A stretch of DNA of 64,000 bases. Source: Labyrinthula sp. Ha (lineage: Eukaryota; Sar; Bigyra; Labyrinthulida; Labyrinthulaceae). The notes below the pieces were generated by a model, which was not told where the DNA came from, ran no database searches, and saw only the letters and a list, made by a program, of their open reading frames with translations. Positions 33,201-47,246 of the stretch are shown here, piece after piece (the first letter of the stretch is position 1; each line of letters opens with the position of its first letter). The position numbers and the translations under genes were made by a program. The stretch spans positions 868,001 through 932,000 of the forward strand of contig JAALGZ010000014.1 in the NCBI GenBank assembly GCA_015227615.1, in the 5' to 3' direction.

Positions 33201-36200
33201 TAGTTTAAAATATGAGGTTTATTAAGACTTAAATGGGTATTGCCTTCTAATTTGTTTTTATCGTACATTTTGGTGTAGATCTTCTATCTCTTGCTCATTT
33301 TTCTCCTTCATGAGTAAAAATTATATATCAAACATCTATAGTTAAGCTTAAAATCATTTTACAAAAGCTGCTACAGGTTGGATAAAATAATAAAAAACTA
33401 AATGCATTGAGAAAAATGTAGGAAAAGCAATGCATATTGCAGGTTCGTAGGATTTTCTAAACTAGTGAAGCCATGTATTTATAAGATATCAACTATAGTT
33501 AACCGGGCAGGTTAGGAATCAGAAATAGAGGAAAAATAGATCATTTGCCACAAGAATGTGTGGCATGGTTAGAAATGCCCCTAGTTTTCTCATATGATTG
33601 CTTAGAGCCTCCTTTGTTTACGTGATATATGAGTAAGATTAAGAAAATACTTAATAATCAATGTGGAAAACTTAGGACCCCATTATATCTTAATATTGAT
33701 TAATTAGAGTCCTATAAATATTTTTTTGTAAGATTACGATTTAAGGATCCGGTGTTCTATGTTCATTACATGATGTATGTATGAATCTGTTGCGGAAAAT
33801 TGTGTATAAGATAGGTGAAAACTTCTCATAGGACTTAATTTTTCTATGTTTTCGCCAAACAAATAATTTAAAGTCATTGGTATTTACGTAGCGTTTATTT
33901 TTTGCCAATGGAACAATAACCTGGTCGTAGCAAGTTGACCCAAAACCATGACTTTGAAAACTAGTTCGGAAAAGAATTCCAGTATATTCTTATATGGAAA
34001 GGTCAATCTTATAAGGTTTTACCTCAATTCCATCTTTACTTTAGCTTCTTATCTTTTACAAAAAATGAATGCCAATGCATGAACTTACCATGGCTACTGG
34101 AATAAGGACCCATGCTAAGTATCATATTGTGTGATTTCTTTGTTTTTTCTGTAACTCATTCGTTACAACAGGGAAAACAAATGACGATGAACTAAATTAA
34201 ATGCTCCACTAGTCACTCTGATTTTCTTTTGAAGAAGCTATTGGATCAATAATTAACTCGCGAGCTATATTTAAAGTTGGAAAATATGCTTGTATTGATA
34301 AATAAATCTCAGAAAATTTAAATGTTCTGTATAATTAATTCAAGAAATATATTCTGGTAGGTTCTGATATTAATTCATTAACTAATTTCAATGCGAGAAT
34401 GGTACAATATATTTTTTTTTCAGAATTAATTAAGCAAGAAATTTATTTAAGAAATATTTTCTAGATTAATTTTTTTAATATCGGAGGAAGATCGATGTAT
34501 GAACATCAGAACTCTAACTTACAAGCCGGTAAAATTAAAGCATAGCTATTTGAAGCCCTCCAAAAATACTTTAAAGCAGATCTAAAGACCGTGTCTAGCT
34601 TACTTGTTAATGAAAGCATCCAATCAAATACTAAGATCAGGATCATTAAAGACAAAAACTTTATCTATAGACTCTTAGCCTGTTTCAGAAAGCAAAACGG
34701 AAGTACAAATATTGCTGAATGCATGTCCACATATATTTATCACTTTCATTTAATCGAATAGATGTATCTTACACCATCACTTGAAAAGCTATTCAACTTA
34801 ATCTGATTGATTTCTATAAGAACTAAGTACTATCATATTAAACTTATGCAGCACCAATAGATTTATTTACGTATAGTTTGCTCAATTTAAAGTATCATTT
34901 CTTGCTATTAAGATTACCGCAACCTTAGTACCCGCTTATCAAGATAGTAAACTGGAAAGTTGCAATAAAAATACACTGGGATAGTAAGCAGTTTCAAAAA
35001 AACTTGTACTATATGAATGTAGCTTGTGCTAAATAGTCTATATATTTATACAAGTTCTTGTTTGTAAATAGCATCTTCTATCTCTTGATTACTTGATTAG
35101 AAAAATTAAATAATATACAAATTCTTTTTCTCAAAGATATTTTTTTGAAGAATTTAATAGTCTACTAACCTCCAAGAAATGTACTCTCTAGCTATTGAAT
35201 AATTATTTCAGAAACTATATGAACTTCTTGTATTGTATTAGTCTTATGACTCTGTAGATGTTACGTTTAACCCACATGACAATATAATATATGCATTAGG
35301 CAATAAAAGGTAACTGCTAAGCATTGTTACAGTAAGGGAAAATTCATGGATGATTTAAAAAATTAACGATTATCTCTATTATGTTAAACTTAAGAATAAC
35401 TTTATTCCGGGTCAATGACAGCAAAAATTGTTTCTTCATGTAGGAGGTATTTACCTTACCGTTCAGCTTGTTGAGGTAGGGTTTCGCTACCTTTGCTTTG
35501 AAATTTTGGAAACTATTTAGTATATTAACAAAGAAAAATATATTTTGTTCGACTAAATATGCAACAATACGTTGTTATATCCAGGTTGTTTTCTTTTATG
35601 AAAGCTTCTCTCTCAAGCAGCTCAACTAAGTGTTTACATAGGAACCAGTAGTACTATTACAATTATTTTACACCTAAAATGATATTTGTCATTTTTACTC
35701 ATGTTAATTCTCAATAAAATAAGCAAAAAAATAAAAATAATCATCAACAGTTTATAATACATTTATTCATGAATTATTTTCTCTACCTAAGTACATAAAA
35801 AATAACATTATATTTCAGTCAAGAGTTATATCTAAGTTTTTGAAGGCAGTTTCAGCTGGTAACATTAATTATTATTTAATGGTATTAAGAAAGTGGTATC
35901 TACAAAATTTTTATTTGATACAAAAGGTTTTACGAACTCATTTGAATTATGGAATAGAAGAGAAAATAAATGGTAACTGATAATCTAGGCTGCCCGTGCT
36001 CTCATTATTTGACTTGCTCCATGCACTACAAATATTAAAAATAATTAAAAATGACAATTAGCATTACCAATAGCTTATGTTTCTTGTTTATGAGAAAGGG
36101 TTACGATATTTAGTCTGGAATTTATTTTTGGAAAGGTCGTATATGAGTAGGGAGTCTAAGTCATGCAGATAAACAGACTTTACGAAAATGTAGAGCTTAA

Positions 36201-36543
36201 CTGTAGAAGCGATAAAACTCATTCAATAAATAAACCAAAGATAACCATGTCTTAAATTTATAAGAGTATTACATCAGGTTGCATACTGACTTCCTTGAGT
36301 TCCTTGAACTCAACAAGTCAAAACAACAATTGGAATGCAATTCTTCTCGTTGATATATAAGGCTTAATCTGATTTTTTTTCGTTGAAATGTATAAAATAA
36401 TATTTGCATATAACTAAATATACATCTATGGTGATAACCTATGAAAAAATAGTGCAAAGTTAGTTTGGTCTAGAGATACTCCCTTCGTTGATTTTTTGTA
36501 AGGAGGTAAAACCAACTACAATATTACATTACCACGATATGCA
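30221..36543. other. Gene-poor stretch
   Basis: About 6.3 kb, AT-rich. Only short frames (60-66 codons) without recognisable domains. Genes built of many short exons separated by ~29-nt introns could escape notice here; I looked for conserved motifs and found none. Confidence 0.4.
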
Positions 36544-37692
36544 ATGTTAGGTTCATCTTCTCCACTTCAACCTGTATTCTATCTCGTCCTTGGACTTTCA
36601 TTGCTGCTTCCATTCCTAATTCTTCTCTCTCTTACTTCCTCCCAAGCGAAGGAAATTTCCTATTACTTTCATCTTACCCTTTATTCTTTATCTATTATAC
36701 TTCTCGTAATTCCAATTTTTTCTCCCTTTCTTCTACTCTTTTCACTTGCAATCTTAATAACAAACTTTAATAATTTTTCGTATCATGCTCTGGCAGAATC
36801 ATTAGCCATATTTGGCGTCATAATTTCTGCAGTTCTTTCTGGATTTGGAGCTGTCAACTCTCCCTTTAAACATCTTTCTGTTTTCATTCAACAATACTCT
36901 GCAACGGATATATTTGAGGTTGAAAATAAGTTACATCAAGTTATTCATTCGACAGTTAAACTAAAAGCAGAAGTTGAAGAAATGGAAGAAAAGGTTATTG
37001 AAGAAGGGTCAAGTATTTTATGGTGGCGAGGTGGAAAGAAAAAAAAAATGTTGTTAGAGAAACAACGAGAATTCAATTCGCTGATGCAATTAAAAAGAGA
37101 ACTCTCTGGGGATTTAAGGGATTTGAAGGCGGATTATGCTAAGAAAAAATATTCAGAGACATGTATGGGAAGAATCTATTACTCGCTTGGATATGTGTTT
37201 TCAATTTATTGTATTGGAAAGGTGTTGCTGACAGTTGTAAACATTTTCTTCCTTTCCGGGCGCCGAGATGTAGACCCTGTATCGCGTTTTTTCCAACTGT
37301 TGTCAACATTCTTCAATGTTGAGTTGTTTGACCAATACGCGCAATTGACTTCCTTTGCTTTAGTTGGGATTCTTACATTTAATTCAGTACGTGGGTTTTT
37401 AACCTCTCTACGTCAAATCTTCCATCTGATGGCTGTGCGAGTGAAACTGGATGAAACAGCTATGGTTGTTATTCTAACAGAAGTAACTGGAAGTTATTTT
37501 ATATCCTTTGCTCTGATGATGAAAGGAAATCTCCCAGATAAGTTTGGCATTCAAGAGACGGCTGATATATTTTCCCTGCAGAATCTTTTTGACAAAGTAT
37601 TCCTGTGCAGCTTTATTGTATCTTCCTTTGTCCTGTACTTTCTGAACAGGCAGAAAATACATAGAGCAAAGGCATACAGCAAATTTGCTTGA
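36544..37692 (+). CDS. Golgi pH regulator / GTG (GPR89) family membrane protein
   Basis: 382 residues, one exon. Hydrophobic N-terminal half with SGFGAVNSPF (99-108), the family's signature after TM5. A charged coiled-coil loop about 120-205 begins ATDIFEVENKL like 'TDxDIxxLExxL'. The C-terminal membrane half has GRIYYSLGYVFSIYCIGKV, DPVSRF, VRGFLTSLRQIF, EVTGSYFISFALMMKGNLP and FDKVFL, all matching GPHR in order. Family knowledge: GPHR is an anion channel that controls Golgi acidity; plant GTGs were reported as GPCR-type G proteins. Typical length is ~455, and about 70 residues (the first two membrane helices) are missing here, with no obvious upstream exon. The start is the first ATG in this frame. 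Confidence 0.88.
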   Translation: MLGSSSPLQPVFYLVLGLSLLLPFLILLSLTSSQAKEISYYFHLTLYSLSIILLVIPIFSPFLLLFSLAILITNFNNFSYHALAESLAIFGVIISAVLSGFGAVNSPFKHLSVFIQQYSATDIFEVENKLHQVIHSTVKLKAEVEEMEEKVIEEGSSILWWRGGKKKKMLLEKQREFNSLMQLKRELSGDLRDLKADYAKKKYSETCMGRIYYSLGYVFSIYCIGKVLLTVVNIFFLSGRRDVDPVSRFFQLLSTFFNVELFDQYAQLTSFALVGILTFNSVRGFLTSLRQIFHLMAVRVKLDETAMVVILTEVTGSYFISFALMMKGNLPDKFGIQETADIFSLQNLFDKVFLCSFIVSSFVLYFLNRQKIHRAKAYSKFA

Positions 37693-37826
37693 ATTTTATT
37701 TAACTGGGCTCGCTAGGAAGACTAGCTGCTGGAATTTCATATTCCTGGAGAAAGTTGCGATTGCATAGGATACGTTGCGTTCTGACCAGGTAGTCTTCAA
37801 TGTTAAGTCCTATATCTATCTGCCCT

Positions 37827-38036
37827 TTACTCATTTCCAAAGAGTTCTTTCTCATCCGCATTCGTTATACCAAGACAATTCAACAGCAACGCAACGACGG
37901 CCACCCCTCCAACTGCAAGCATTCCAAACGCTGCTCCAAACTGCTTATCAAAGTTGACAATAAGCAGGATAACAGCTACGATGATGAACAATGCTGCAAA
38001 GAATGCAAAAATTACACTTCGAATGTCAACTGGCAT
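37827..38036 (-). CDS. Small two-helix membrane protein, unknown
   Basis: 69 residues: short polar N terminus (MPVDIR), two strongly hydrophobic helices (about 7-28 and 34-55) with a Gly/Ala-rich second helix, and an acidic tail DEKELFGNE. Convergent with the GPHR gene, with 134 bp between stop codons. Longer frames on the opposite strand look like shadows, because only this one has a sensible protein-like layout. I do not recognise a family. Confidence 0.4.
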   Translation of the reverse strand: MPVDIRSVIFAFFAALFIIVAVILLIVNFDKQFGAAFGMLAVGGVAVVALLLNCLGITNADEKELFGNE

Positions 38037-41000
38037 CTTTTACTTCTTTGCTCTCTTTTTGCAATAGTGTTTACAACGGATAGGTTTCGGGTCACTTTTG
38101 ATAAGGAATTCGGTCTATTTTGGAAGAGTTGAGTTTCGCAAGTATCGCCAACATTGAATTAATTGGCAGGCTAAATTTTAAGTATAGATTACATGCTTAG
38201 GCAAAAGGCAGAACGATGCTAATAAAACGGCACTGAGATATAATCCAAGGAAGCTGGATTTCTTTTTAATACGTTTAATTGATAGTAAGATTATGGGGAG
38301 AAGATGTCTATTTATTTCTGTTTTCTTATCAGTTAAATATAGAACTTAGTGAGTCATAGGAGTAAAGTCCGAACTGTTAGAACCAATACTATTTCTAGTT
38401 CTATGAATATTTTGGCAGCAGAAAAACCAAAACAGAGACTAGAATAGTATGAAGCAAGCCAAGAATGCTTAAGCAAATCAAGCAACTACGACTATTAGTT
38501 CTTGAAGTCTGAAGCTAGCATCAATAAAGTTTTGTTTAGCATACTGAAAAAGTTTAATTTTATCTATGAGGAGCTCTTTAGCAGTCTCTCCTAAAATTGA
38601 GGCAATGAATTGTTTTTTAGTAGCTCATGAATTAGTAACATACTACAACTATCTTATTCAGTACTATTAAATAAACTAAGAAACCTTTCATCGAAAATAA
38701 AGCTGCTGTTAGATATTTCACAATATTCTGATTAACTTTTAAGAATTTTCCTTGGCACCATAGGTGGCATTGAACATTTTTGGGCTAACTTTGAGCTAGT
38801 CTTGCATCTCATTCTATTCTTGTAAGAACAGGTCCCATGCATATTTAAGCCTTTGACATTGTGGGGTTTAGAACACATGGTTAATCGTGAGAGACTTATC
38901 AGTTTCTACTCTAATATCAAGTTCAACCTACACTGTGTATGGGCAATGAATCAGAACTTTTATCCTGATCAAGAATCTGCCATGACCCTGCAATATACTA
39001 CATGGTGTTCTTGCTCCAAGATTTTTTATTCTCACCTAACTTACAGCCAAAATGACAGAAAAGATGAGAATGAGAGTACACGGAAACTAATTTAAGTACA
39101 AAACAGGAAGCATTTGTGTTTCATGCAACATAAGCAGCGGATGCTGGAATCATGGAAGTAATATATAAACTCAATTGTTATGGCCTAACCTTAAGAATAT
39201 CAGCACCTTTGATTGGTAGGATGATATACTTGACGATAAACGGGTTGCTGTTCGTCGAATAAAAACGTTAGATTCTTAAGAGCACATGATACACTTCTTT
39301 GAAGAGAAAATTATTCTGAATAGTTTTGTTAGAAGCTCATAAGCTACTAATACTGAAGTAGAAAGTTAGAGTAAAACATATATATTTAGGAAATATTAAA
39401 AGATTTATTTAGCACAAGTTGCTAATATCAAAAGGAAGAGAAGAGCGTAGGACGTCGTAAAGATGCAAGGATCCATCACGGGTGGCCTAAAGGATTTGCC
39501 TACCTATTGAGGTACGTAGACCCGTACTCCCTCTAAGAAAGTGAGGTCTAACCTTATCTCTATATTTTCATGTTACGATTATGAATTTTGGTGCATAAAT
39601 TTGATCGATTTACTAATTAAGAAATGTGAGTCAACAACTATTTCCGACCACCATATATAATTCTCAAGAAGTTTTCAAATTTCTTTAACAATACCTTTTC
39701 ATCAAGAACAGAAATGCACTTGAATAATTAATGCACTTTTTCGCTTCATCTTAAAATACAGTGGATAATCTTGGCAGGAGACATCTACTAGCTCAATATC
39801 GATATATGAAAAACCCGGAAAAAGGTAGAGGATAATAACCAAGAGAAGTCTATCCCTACTATTGGAAAATATGTTCTATCCAGAGTTTTTTGAGGTTTCT
39901 CTCAATTTCTTTGGAATAAAAGATACTTTAAGGACCAGTAAAACCTTATGTTGCAAATAGGGAAACAAAAATATCCCTGAATACAGAAGAAAAATATGAA
40001 ATAGGTAACTGAATTGTCATCTTGGCGATACTGTTTGTTTTCTTTTTTGGTACTTGATCAGTATATTTTATTATTATAGACCAAATTAGGCCATCATTTG
40101 CTTTTATCGAAATCTTCGTGATTTTCTGCAACAGCATCTAATCCAAAGCATTCAAATCTTCCTGGATTTAGATGCTTTGAAAGGATACTATGCCGGTAAA
40201 CATTTGTTGTATTCATATGTAGACATCATTTAATGCGTCTTAGAGATCCCTGCAATTTAATCAAGTTTTTGCTTTTTAAAAATATCAATTTAAATTGCAA
40301 CATCAACCTGTTTGACATTTCTTAATAAAGTCAATAATGCCAGTAAAGTTACGTAAAACTGTTTCTGTCTTAAGTTATCTTTGGCAAGATATATGTGTTG
40401 CAGGACTAGTAATACAGGCACGGTTATGAGTTATCATTGCAATCTCACTTTTAATACAATTTTAATAATTTCTGGTGTAACCTAAAAATTTGACAATGAA
40501 TGTACAAAAGTTATTCGAAGAAACTAAAATTTATCTTTCCTAGGCATTTCGCCATCACCTTGTCATATTTTTTTTTGGTCCTTAACAAGCTTATTATATT
40601 CTTGTGCCAATTTGCATTGTGCATTTTGCCCTTTAACGGCTCCTAGTAGTACACAATTCTGCAGACTTATCAAGCCGAATTAAAACATATTATTCCCCAA
40701 ATTAAAGTTAAAACTACAAGATGATCCCTTAATAGTTGTTTCAACTCTTTTAATCCCAACCAAGCTGCTTACTATATAGAACGAGCTTAGCCCATAGATA
40801 AGTGCAGAATTTCATTGGAAGGTTGCACTTATTATCTCAATTTGTTTAAGTATGAGCTTTTAAAATCGCTATGTATATATAGCAAAGGAAATATTACTGT
40901 ATTTGTCAATGGAGTAAGCTTCCGATGTTTCTATAATGATGGCTTATTTTCATATGTGTGAGAATATAAAAGAAAATAATCCATTCTTCAAATAGGGTGA

Positions 41001-44000
41001 AATATTATATACGTTATTTTGGGATATATGGAAAATATGTGTGTATTTTTCATTTTGATAGTTTGAGATATCATTTTATGTCTACAGCAAGAAATGATTT
41101 CTTATATACTTGAAAATTCAACATAGCTATCTAGTACGTACTTATCTCTTAAGGTAAGAACATCATTAGATAATCGATCAGAGATAATATATAATTCAAG
41201 AGACATATATGCAGGAAAGGGTAATAAAAATTTTTAGAGAATTTTTTCAGTGCCTGCAGGAGTATTACATATTGCCTATCTTTAGTAAGTTTTTTAACCT
41301 GGTTTCTTTTTAATTTACCATATTTCTTACAAGCAAAATTACTCAAGTATAAGAGAGAGAAAAAAATACTAACCCAACAGAGAAAAAAGTCTAACGAATA
41401 ACTTTCTTAAATTAGGACAAAATATCTATTACCTCTAAGAGATATTTATTATAGAATATAAGCATGTCGCAAGGTTTGCTTTATTGAAATTATATTCGAA
41501 GAAAACTACCAATCTAATTAGAAGCAAAGCTGTTGAACAAATTGAATACCAATAACAATATATGGTTGTTCTGTTTCAATTAACCTATGACTCTCATTCT
41601 TACTCAAAACATATGACTCAGAATGCGTGACTTAGTTTTTATGCATGTTTCTTTCGACATGGTTATCACAACTGCTTTTAAAGAATTCTAAGAGATGAAT
41701 ACAGTGCACCAATACATAGCGACGCTATCTTCTTGTTTGCAGTATTTAAAACACTTTATCTGTCGAGAAAATAATCAAGAAATAAGTGCCTCAGAATTAA
41801 GTCAAGCTAAGACACAAAAACCAACATTCTCTTAAATAAGACAACTTATACTTGCTAATATATATATATTTAAATCGTACCTAAGACTGTTTTTCAGCCA
41901 CCAACAATAACACTCAGCAGCTGTGTTATCGTTTTCCTATGCCATATTTCTTGATATATTTGCATAGTTACAGCTCCAAAAATAATACCTCCAAAGGTGT
42001 TTTTGGTTTATTTTGCTACAGTGTTAAGTATAGGACATATAAGCATAGTATCACAAACATTTACCCAGAAATAGATTATAATCTCTTCCGTCTTTAATAT
42101 CTCATCTTATGCGGCTTTTTGAGTAAATTGTACAAGACCTTGTTATACCAAATGGTATCTATGCAAAACTTTATAAAAAAGTTGAGGAAACACAATCCTC
42201 AAACTAAGAGAAATAAAATCGCCCAGTTTTTCATTATCCCATATATATGTTTAGGATCGTCAGTACATTTCTATGAAAGAATCAATACTCTAGTATCTCA
42301 GCAATAGTTTTTAGAGAATTCTTACACATCTGTTAATATAAGTCACCATTAAGTTAGATACTGTCTTCATACGGTCCAAATAGTACATAGTTTCAAACAT
42401 TAACTAATGGCCAACCAGAACGTTATAAATAAAATAACGGCAGATTTTTGCGCTAGGACTCTCCAATTAAAATGTGCGAGTAGTACACAATGTGTCTTAG
42501 AAAGTGCTCTGGTGCTAATACCTCAAAAATACTGAAGAAAACGTCTTACATTTCCCCTATTTCTGACTGAGCCATACCCAAGAGCAAAACCTCTAATTTC
42601 ATATCCTAAGGCACTACATGAGTAATCCGTGGTCTCACTGAGTCTTCACTAAAAAATACTACAGAATTCTTTCATAAGAATTTATCATATTGATTTAATT
42701 TGATCTTGCCTGGATCTAATCTTATAGTCGAAGTAGGCCTGTTGAAACTTGCATTGCTTATTACAAGGCGATTATGAACTTCAACCTTAAGCAATACTGA
42801 ATATTTGTAACACCAGAATATCAACGCTAAGTTTATAATTTTATTGAAATCTATCTACACATATCATTGCACCAAGCTTGTATTCTGGGGTTACAGACTT
42901 TGGTTTGTTCACATATAAAATTTAAAATCATGACACCTCTGATATAGGTAGGCTAAAATCTAACTGAACAAATTAATGAAATGCCTGTTCCTTAGATATT
43001 AAGTAACTTGGCACTTTTATCTTAACAATTTATATATAACTTAGGAATGAAACCTGGTTAGCCCCTATTTTATTTCTTAGGAGCGAACACGATGTTATTT
43101 CAAAAATTGGTAGGTCTTGGTTCCGTTTATAAACTACCAAACACTATTAAAGGGAATACAAGTATGCTTCAACTTGAAGGAAGATTTTAACTATATATAA
43201 CCGTTTGGTCGTTCTTAACTCCCACCCCTTATATATATATTAAACTCACTATGATGCAAAACTCTTAGAATCAAAGAAGAACAAATTGCTGCATTTATCG
43301 TGTACAATCAGTTCCCTAAAGATCAATTTTAGGAACAAGTATAATGGTGTGAGCTTATTTATTCGAAGAATTATAGGAAGAAATTACACGATGCTCAAAC
43401 CCCGGATAAACAAGTATCACAAATGAACAGAAAAAGCAAGTGATTCAGATAAGGGAACTGGAATTTATTCCCTATTAATGAAGCTTAACTCAAGCTTGAA
43501 ACATTCGATATTTTAATGTGATAAGTTCAACAATTTTAAACACTGTATTTAACCTGGACTCAAGCTAAGGATGTATTTTAACTTTGAACGTGATCTGTCA
43601 TTCCTACCGGAGTACAATTAGCTTAGGTCTCCTAAGAATTACCTGGATCTCTGATTTCTAATAATTATGGTTTAATTATTGTAGTCAAAATCGAAACGAT
43701 ACCCTATTCTTCTTTGCTGGAAAGATATTTTTATTCATATTATTTTGCTTATGCTCTAAGTACTCGTATAAATTGTACTAGCTAAGCTAAAATGTTTAAA
43801 TCTACTCGTTTTGTGTTTTTAACTCTTGGCACGCCAATTTTTATAAGCACTAGTAATCGTTCGGTATAACTAAAGGGAGCCTCGAATCATTTTTTTTTAT
43901 CTTTGACTATATCTAGGGTCTCTTATCGTTCTTACCGTTTATTATCAGGGGAAAGTGCCCAAATTTTGTTTACCATTATTAACCGTAAGGAATCCTTAAC

Positions 44001-47000
44001 GGATTGTGAATTTAACGAAAATTTACATTAAGTACGATAGCTTTTGGTGTTCCCAAAATCTTTTAGCAATTTAATATTCTGTCCCAAATCATGTCTTTAC
44101 AATGAACTATGTCTATATTCTTCCTGCAAAGGAATAAAATTGAAACAAGAGCTGACTCAGAAATAGATGCAACAAATAATTAGCATCCTTTGTAAATCAT
44201 TTTAAATGAAAATCTTCTTATGACTACTAACATTACACTTGAAGTTATCTCAATCTAAGCTCAAACTGAGTTTCTAGAGAATAGCGTAATATTCTAAATA
44301 GCTTTTTTAGATAATTTTAAAGAATTTATCCTACTCCCGGAGAAAAAATGCTACAGAGAAAGTAGAGGTAATAGCTTGGAGATAGCAAAAGTTTTGCAAA
44401 ATTTTCATATAGAAATGCACCTATCTTGGCTCAAACTTAAAACATCTAAATTTATGATGAAAATAATATTTTAACGTAATTTTTAGTTCAGTTGGGTTGT
44501 TTCAATTCTGTTAGTCCAATCTTATCGTTTCTCCTCACAAATAAATACGTCTCTGAACCAGTTCATCTAAGCAAAGCCTCCAACAAGTAGAAGACAACTG
44601 GTCACGAACCTCCAGCAAACAGGCAATTATTTTTTATTTTTTTTATTTTTTGTATTTATATTACCACTAACTTTCTTGATCACACAAGATTTTTTTTCTG
44701 GGCTTGTTGACCTTGGTTTTGACCAGGAAATTAAAATTTCCAGTTTGTTGAATTTCCCAAATTTACAGATACATACTGTTACTTAGTGTTATATTCCTAT
44801 TTAACGTTAATTTCACGCTAATTATGTTTAACGATAAGTTTTTAGTTTTGGTTAACGCTATTAAAATTAAGCAAAATTATCGGAAAACTAACGTCAGCTA
44901 TCGTGAATCGTGGTACGGTAAGAAACCCTAACTATACTCCCTGAAATTAGTTCCACAAGTGACGTTATAACCCTAAATGGAAAATTTTCGCCAAATATTT
45001 GCGCTAGCATAGATCTATACGGTTAGAGTCAGTAGTCGGCCAGAGAAAGATGATAGATTCCCATTGTTTACGGGGAATTTCGCAGCGATTTCAGAGAGAA
45101 AAGGAAGTGTGCACATAGAATGGCGAAAATCTCGATTCTTTTGAGCACGAAACCATCAGGTAAGTCAAGCACTAGTCCCTATGCTGCCAATAAAAACTCT
45201 GTACTCCCTTACAACTAAAACTCCAGGGGTGAAAAGAACCCAGTTTTCTACACTAACTTCCCTCTTAGGTATAATCGGGCCAAATACAACTAACACCCTT
45301 CCTAGTGATCGGCATCAAGTCTATATGAAAAAGCAATCCTTAAGCTCTTTCGTTGTGGTAATTAGATATTAAAAGATAACTAAAATATTACTTAATGGTA
45401 CTACAGCTGGAGCACACTTAAAGTAACTAGAAATTGTAATGTTAAAAGAACCCACAAGTACAGCTAGCCGCATACGACACCCATAATTTGTTTTCTTGTA
45501 CTCAATATTGAGAAACTCCTCGAAACTTGATAGAACAGAGCAGTTGCCTAAAATAATTATCTCCAGTACTCGTCGAAACTGTTGCTGCGTAGAATACGAG
45601 TATCAATGAAAAGTCACATAACCCTAGACCAGAGTATACAAAAAGGAGAAACGTAACAGAAAATAGAGTCAATAATGGTTACGCCCATCGACATAAGTAG
45701 ATCAGTAGTATCTACAATAATAACATAAGTATTTTTCTTGTGAATTTACTTGGAGAAGAATATACTCTGCAGCGCTCAAAAATTGTTGTCGCTGCTCGCT
45801 TGAAGCGGGAGAAAATATTTTCCACTACTTTAAAACAGAACTTAGCAAATTTAAGTTTTGCATGAAGACTAGGAAACTTAAAGGAAGTTGATTACTTTGA
45901 GCTTCCTTTGCAGACTGTACATTTGAGGTAACTTCAAATTTTAATGTTTTTTAATTTCACTTCTGCTCGAATGTTTTGTACAACTATGATATTGGACATG
46001 AGGTCAATTCACCAGCAAACATTAAGAAGCATAAAGAACAGTTGACTGAGAACGAATTAAGCTTTAAAAAACACTTAGCTTTGGCCATTATAATACTTGC
46101 AGGTGCTGATGTTGCATTTCGTTGTACTTTGCAAGGGGTTTATTCTCTAGAGAGCTTGTAAAACATCAGTTAATGAAGTCTATATCAGAATACTGCATCA
46201 CTCAAAGTTTCGTTGACTTGGGTAACAAATGTATAGAGACAAACGGAAGATTTCGATTTCACCTGGCTACTTAAATATTTAAAAAACCTCCTTCAAATGA
46301 AATGTCCTTTGAGTTATACTCAAAAGTAAAGATTCCAAAGAAACACGGCGATTCAATTCAAATATAAACAACTCGCGGAATAAATAGTTATTATCTTCGC
46401 ACCATATTTCCCTCAGGAGTTATTCATTTCCTTGGTACGATCAAATTTCAGTGAACAATGTTGGAAACAGAAATTAATACAGAAGTAGTTAGATATTAAA
46501 AAGTATTTGGTCTTACAATTGCAACGGTCCTAATGTTAGGTTACAGCTTAGCATTAACTAAAGCTGCCACAAAATCTTGTGCAGCTTATGAAAGATGCCT
46601 GGAGCACTTTGTTGGGTCCTTTGACTCTGCTTATAGAGGACAAAATGAAACTAGATTTACTGTATTCAAAGTAATGCTTGGTAAACTGGTGACTAATTTG
46701 TTCGAAGAAAAAAGCCATTTAAATAATTTCCTCGATGAAAAATATGAGTAACCATAAACAAATTATTTAAAGAATGTCAAAGAAAAAAAATATATGATGG
46801 TGCAATAGACAAAGAAAATATTTAAGTTTTTCTCATCGAGCAACACAAAGAGTAGAACCATTTTACGCTTCGCTTAAAAACAAGGCAAGATTGAAACCGA
46901 GCATTATAACGTGGACATTAGATCAGCTTATAGCCTAGCAGCAAATGAAGTTGCGTAGATGTAATAATAGCACTGTAGAGAAAACCAAGAAGCCAATGAA

Positions 47001-47099
47001 AGCCATCATGAACTAATGCTAAGAGGTAGAATATCTGATGGCAATTGTGATGAAGCCAATGAACGACTGATGGGTTACTAAAGATCTTGCCAACATTAA
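38037..47099. other. Long gene-poor stretch
   Basis: About 9 kb of AT-rich DNA without a supported gene. Frames at 38853-39095, 45976-46161 and 46533-46751 (plus) have no clear domain. The last two lie upstream of the SWIM-like motif at 47.1 kb and could be remains of the same transposase. Confidence 0.4.
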
Positions 47100-47246
47100 T
47101 TATGAAGTTTCTGATAACACTATGACACCTAAGGAACATATCTGCTTCAGTTTGAAATGAAGGAATGAGGAGGGATATCCTGTTTGCAACTGCTCTTCTT
47201 GGATAAAACATCATATTCCATGTCAAAATTTCGCTAGATTATACTC
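47100..47246 (+). mobile_element. Possible MULE-type transposase relic (SWIM-like motif)
   Basis: The plus-strand translation contains GYPVCNCSSWIKHHIPCQNFARLY, split here by meaning: C-x-C, a short spacer, then I-P-C-Q-N. This resembles the SWIM zinc finger (C-x-C-x(n)-C-x-H, often 'GIPC-x-H') found near the C terminus of Mutator-like transposases. The final His is replaced by Asn and the frame has a stop just upstream, so any such gene is dead. I found no terminal inverted repeats. Confidence 0.25.

Noticed and set aside
37775-38132. Two plus-strand frames opposite the 69-residue membrane protein
   Set aside because: They lack protein-like patterning, whereas the minus frame has two clean hydrophobic helices and an acidic tail.
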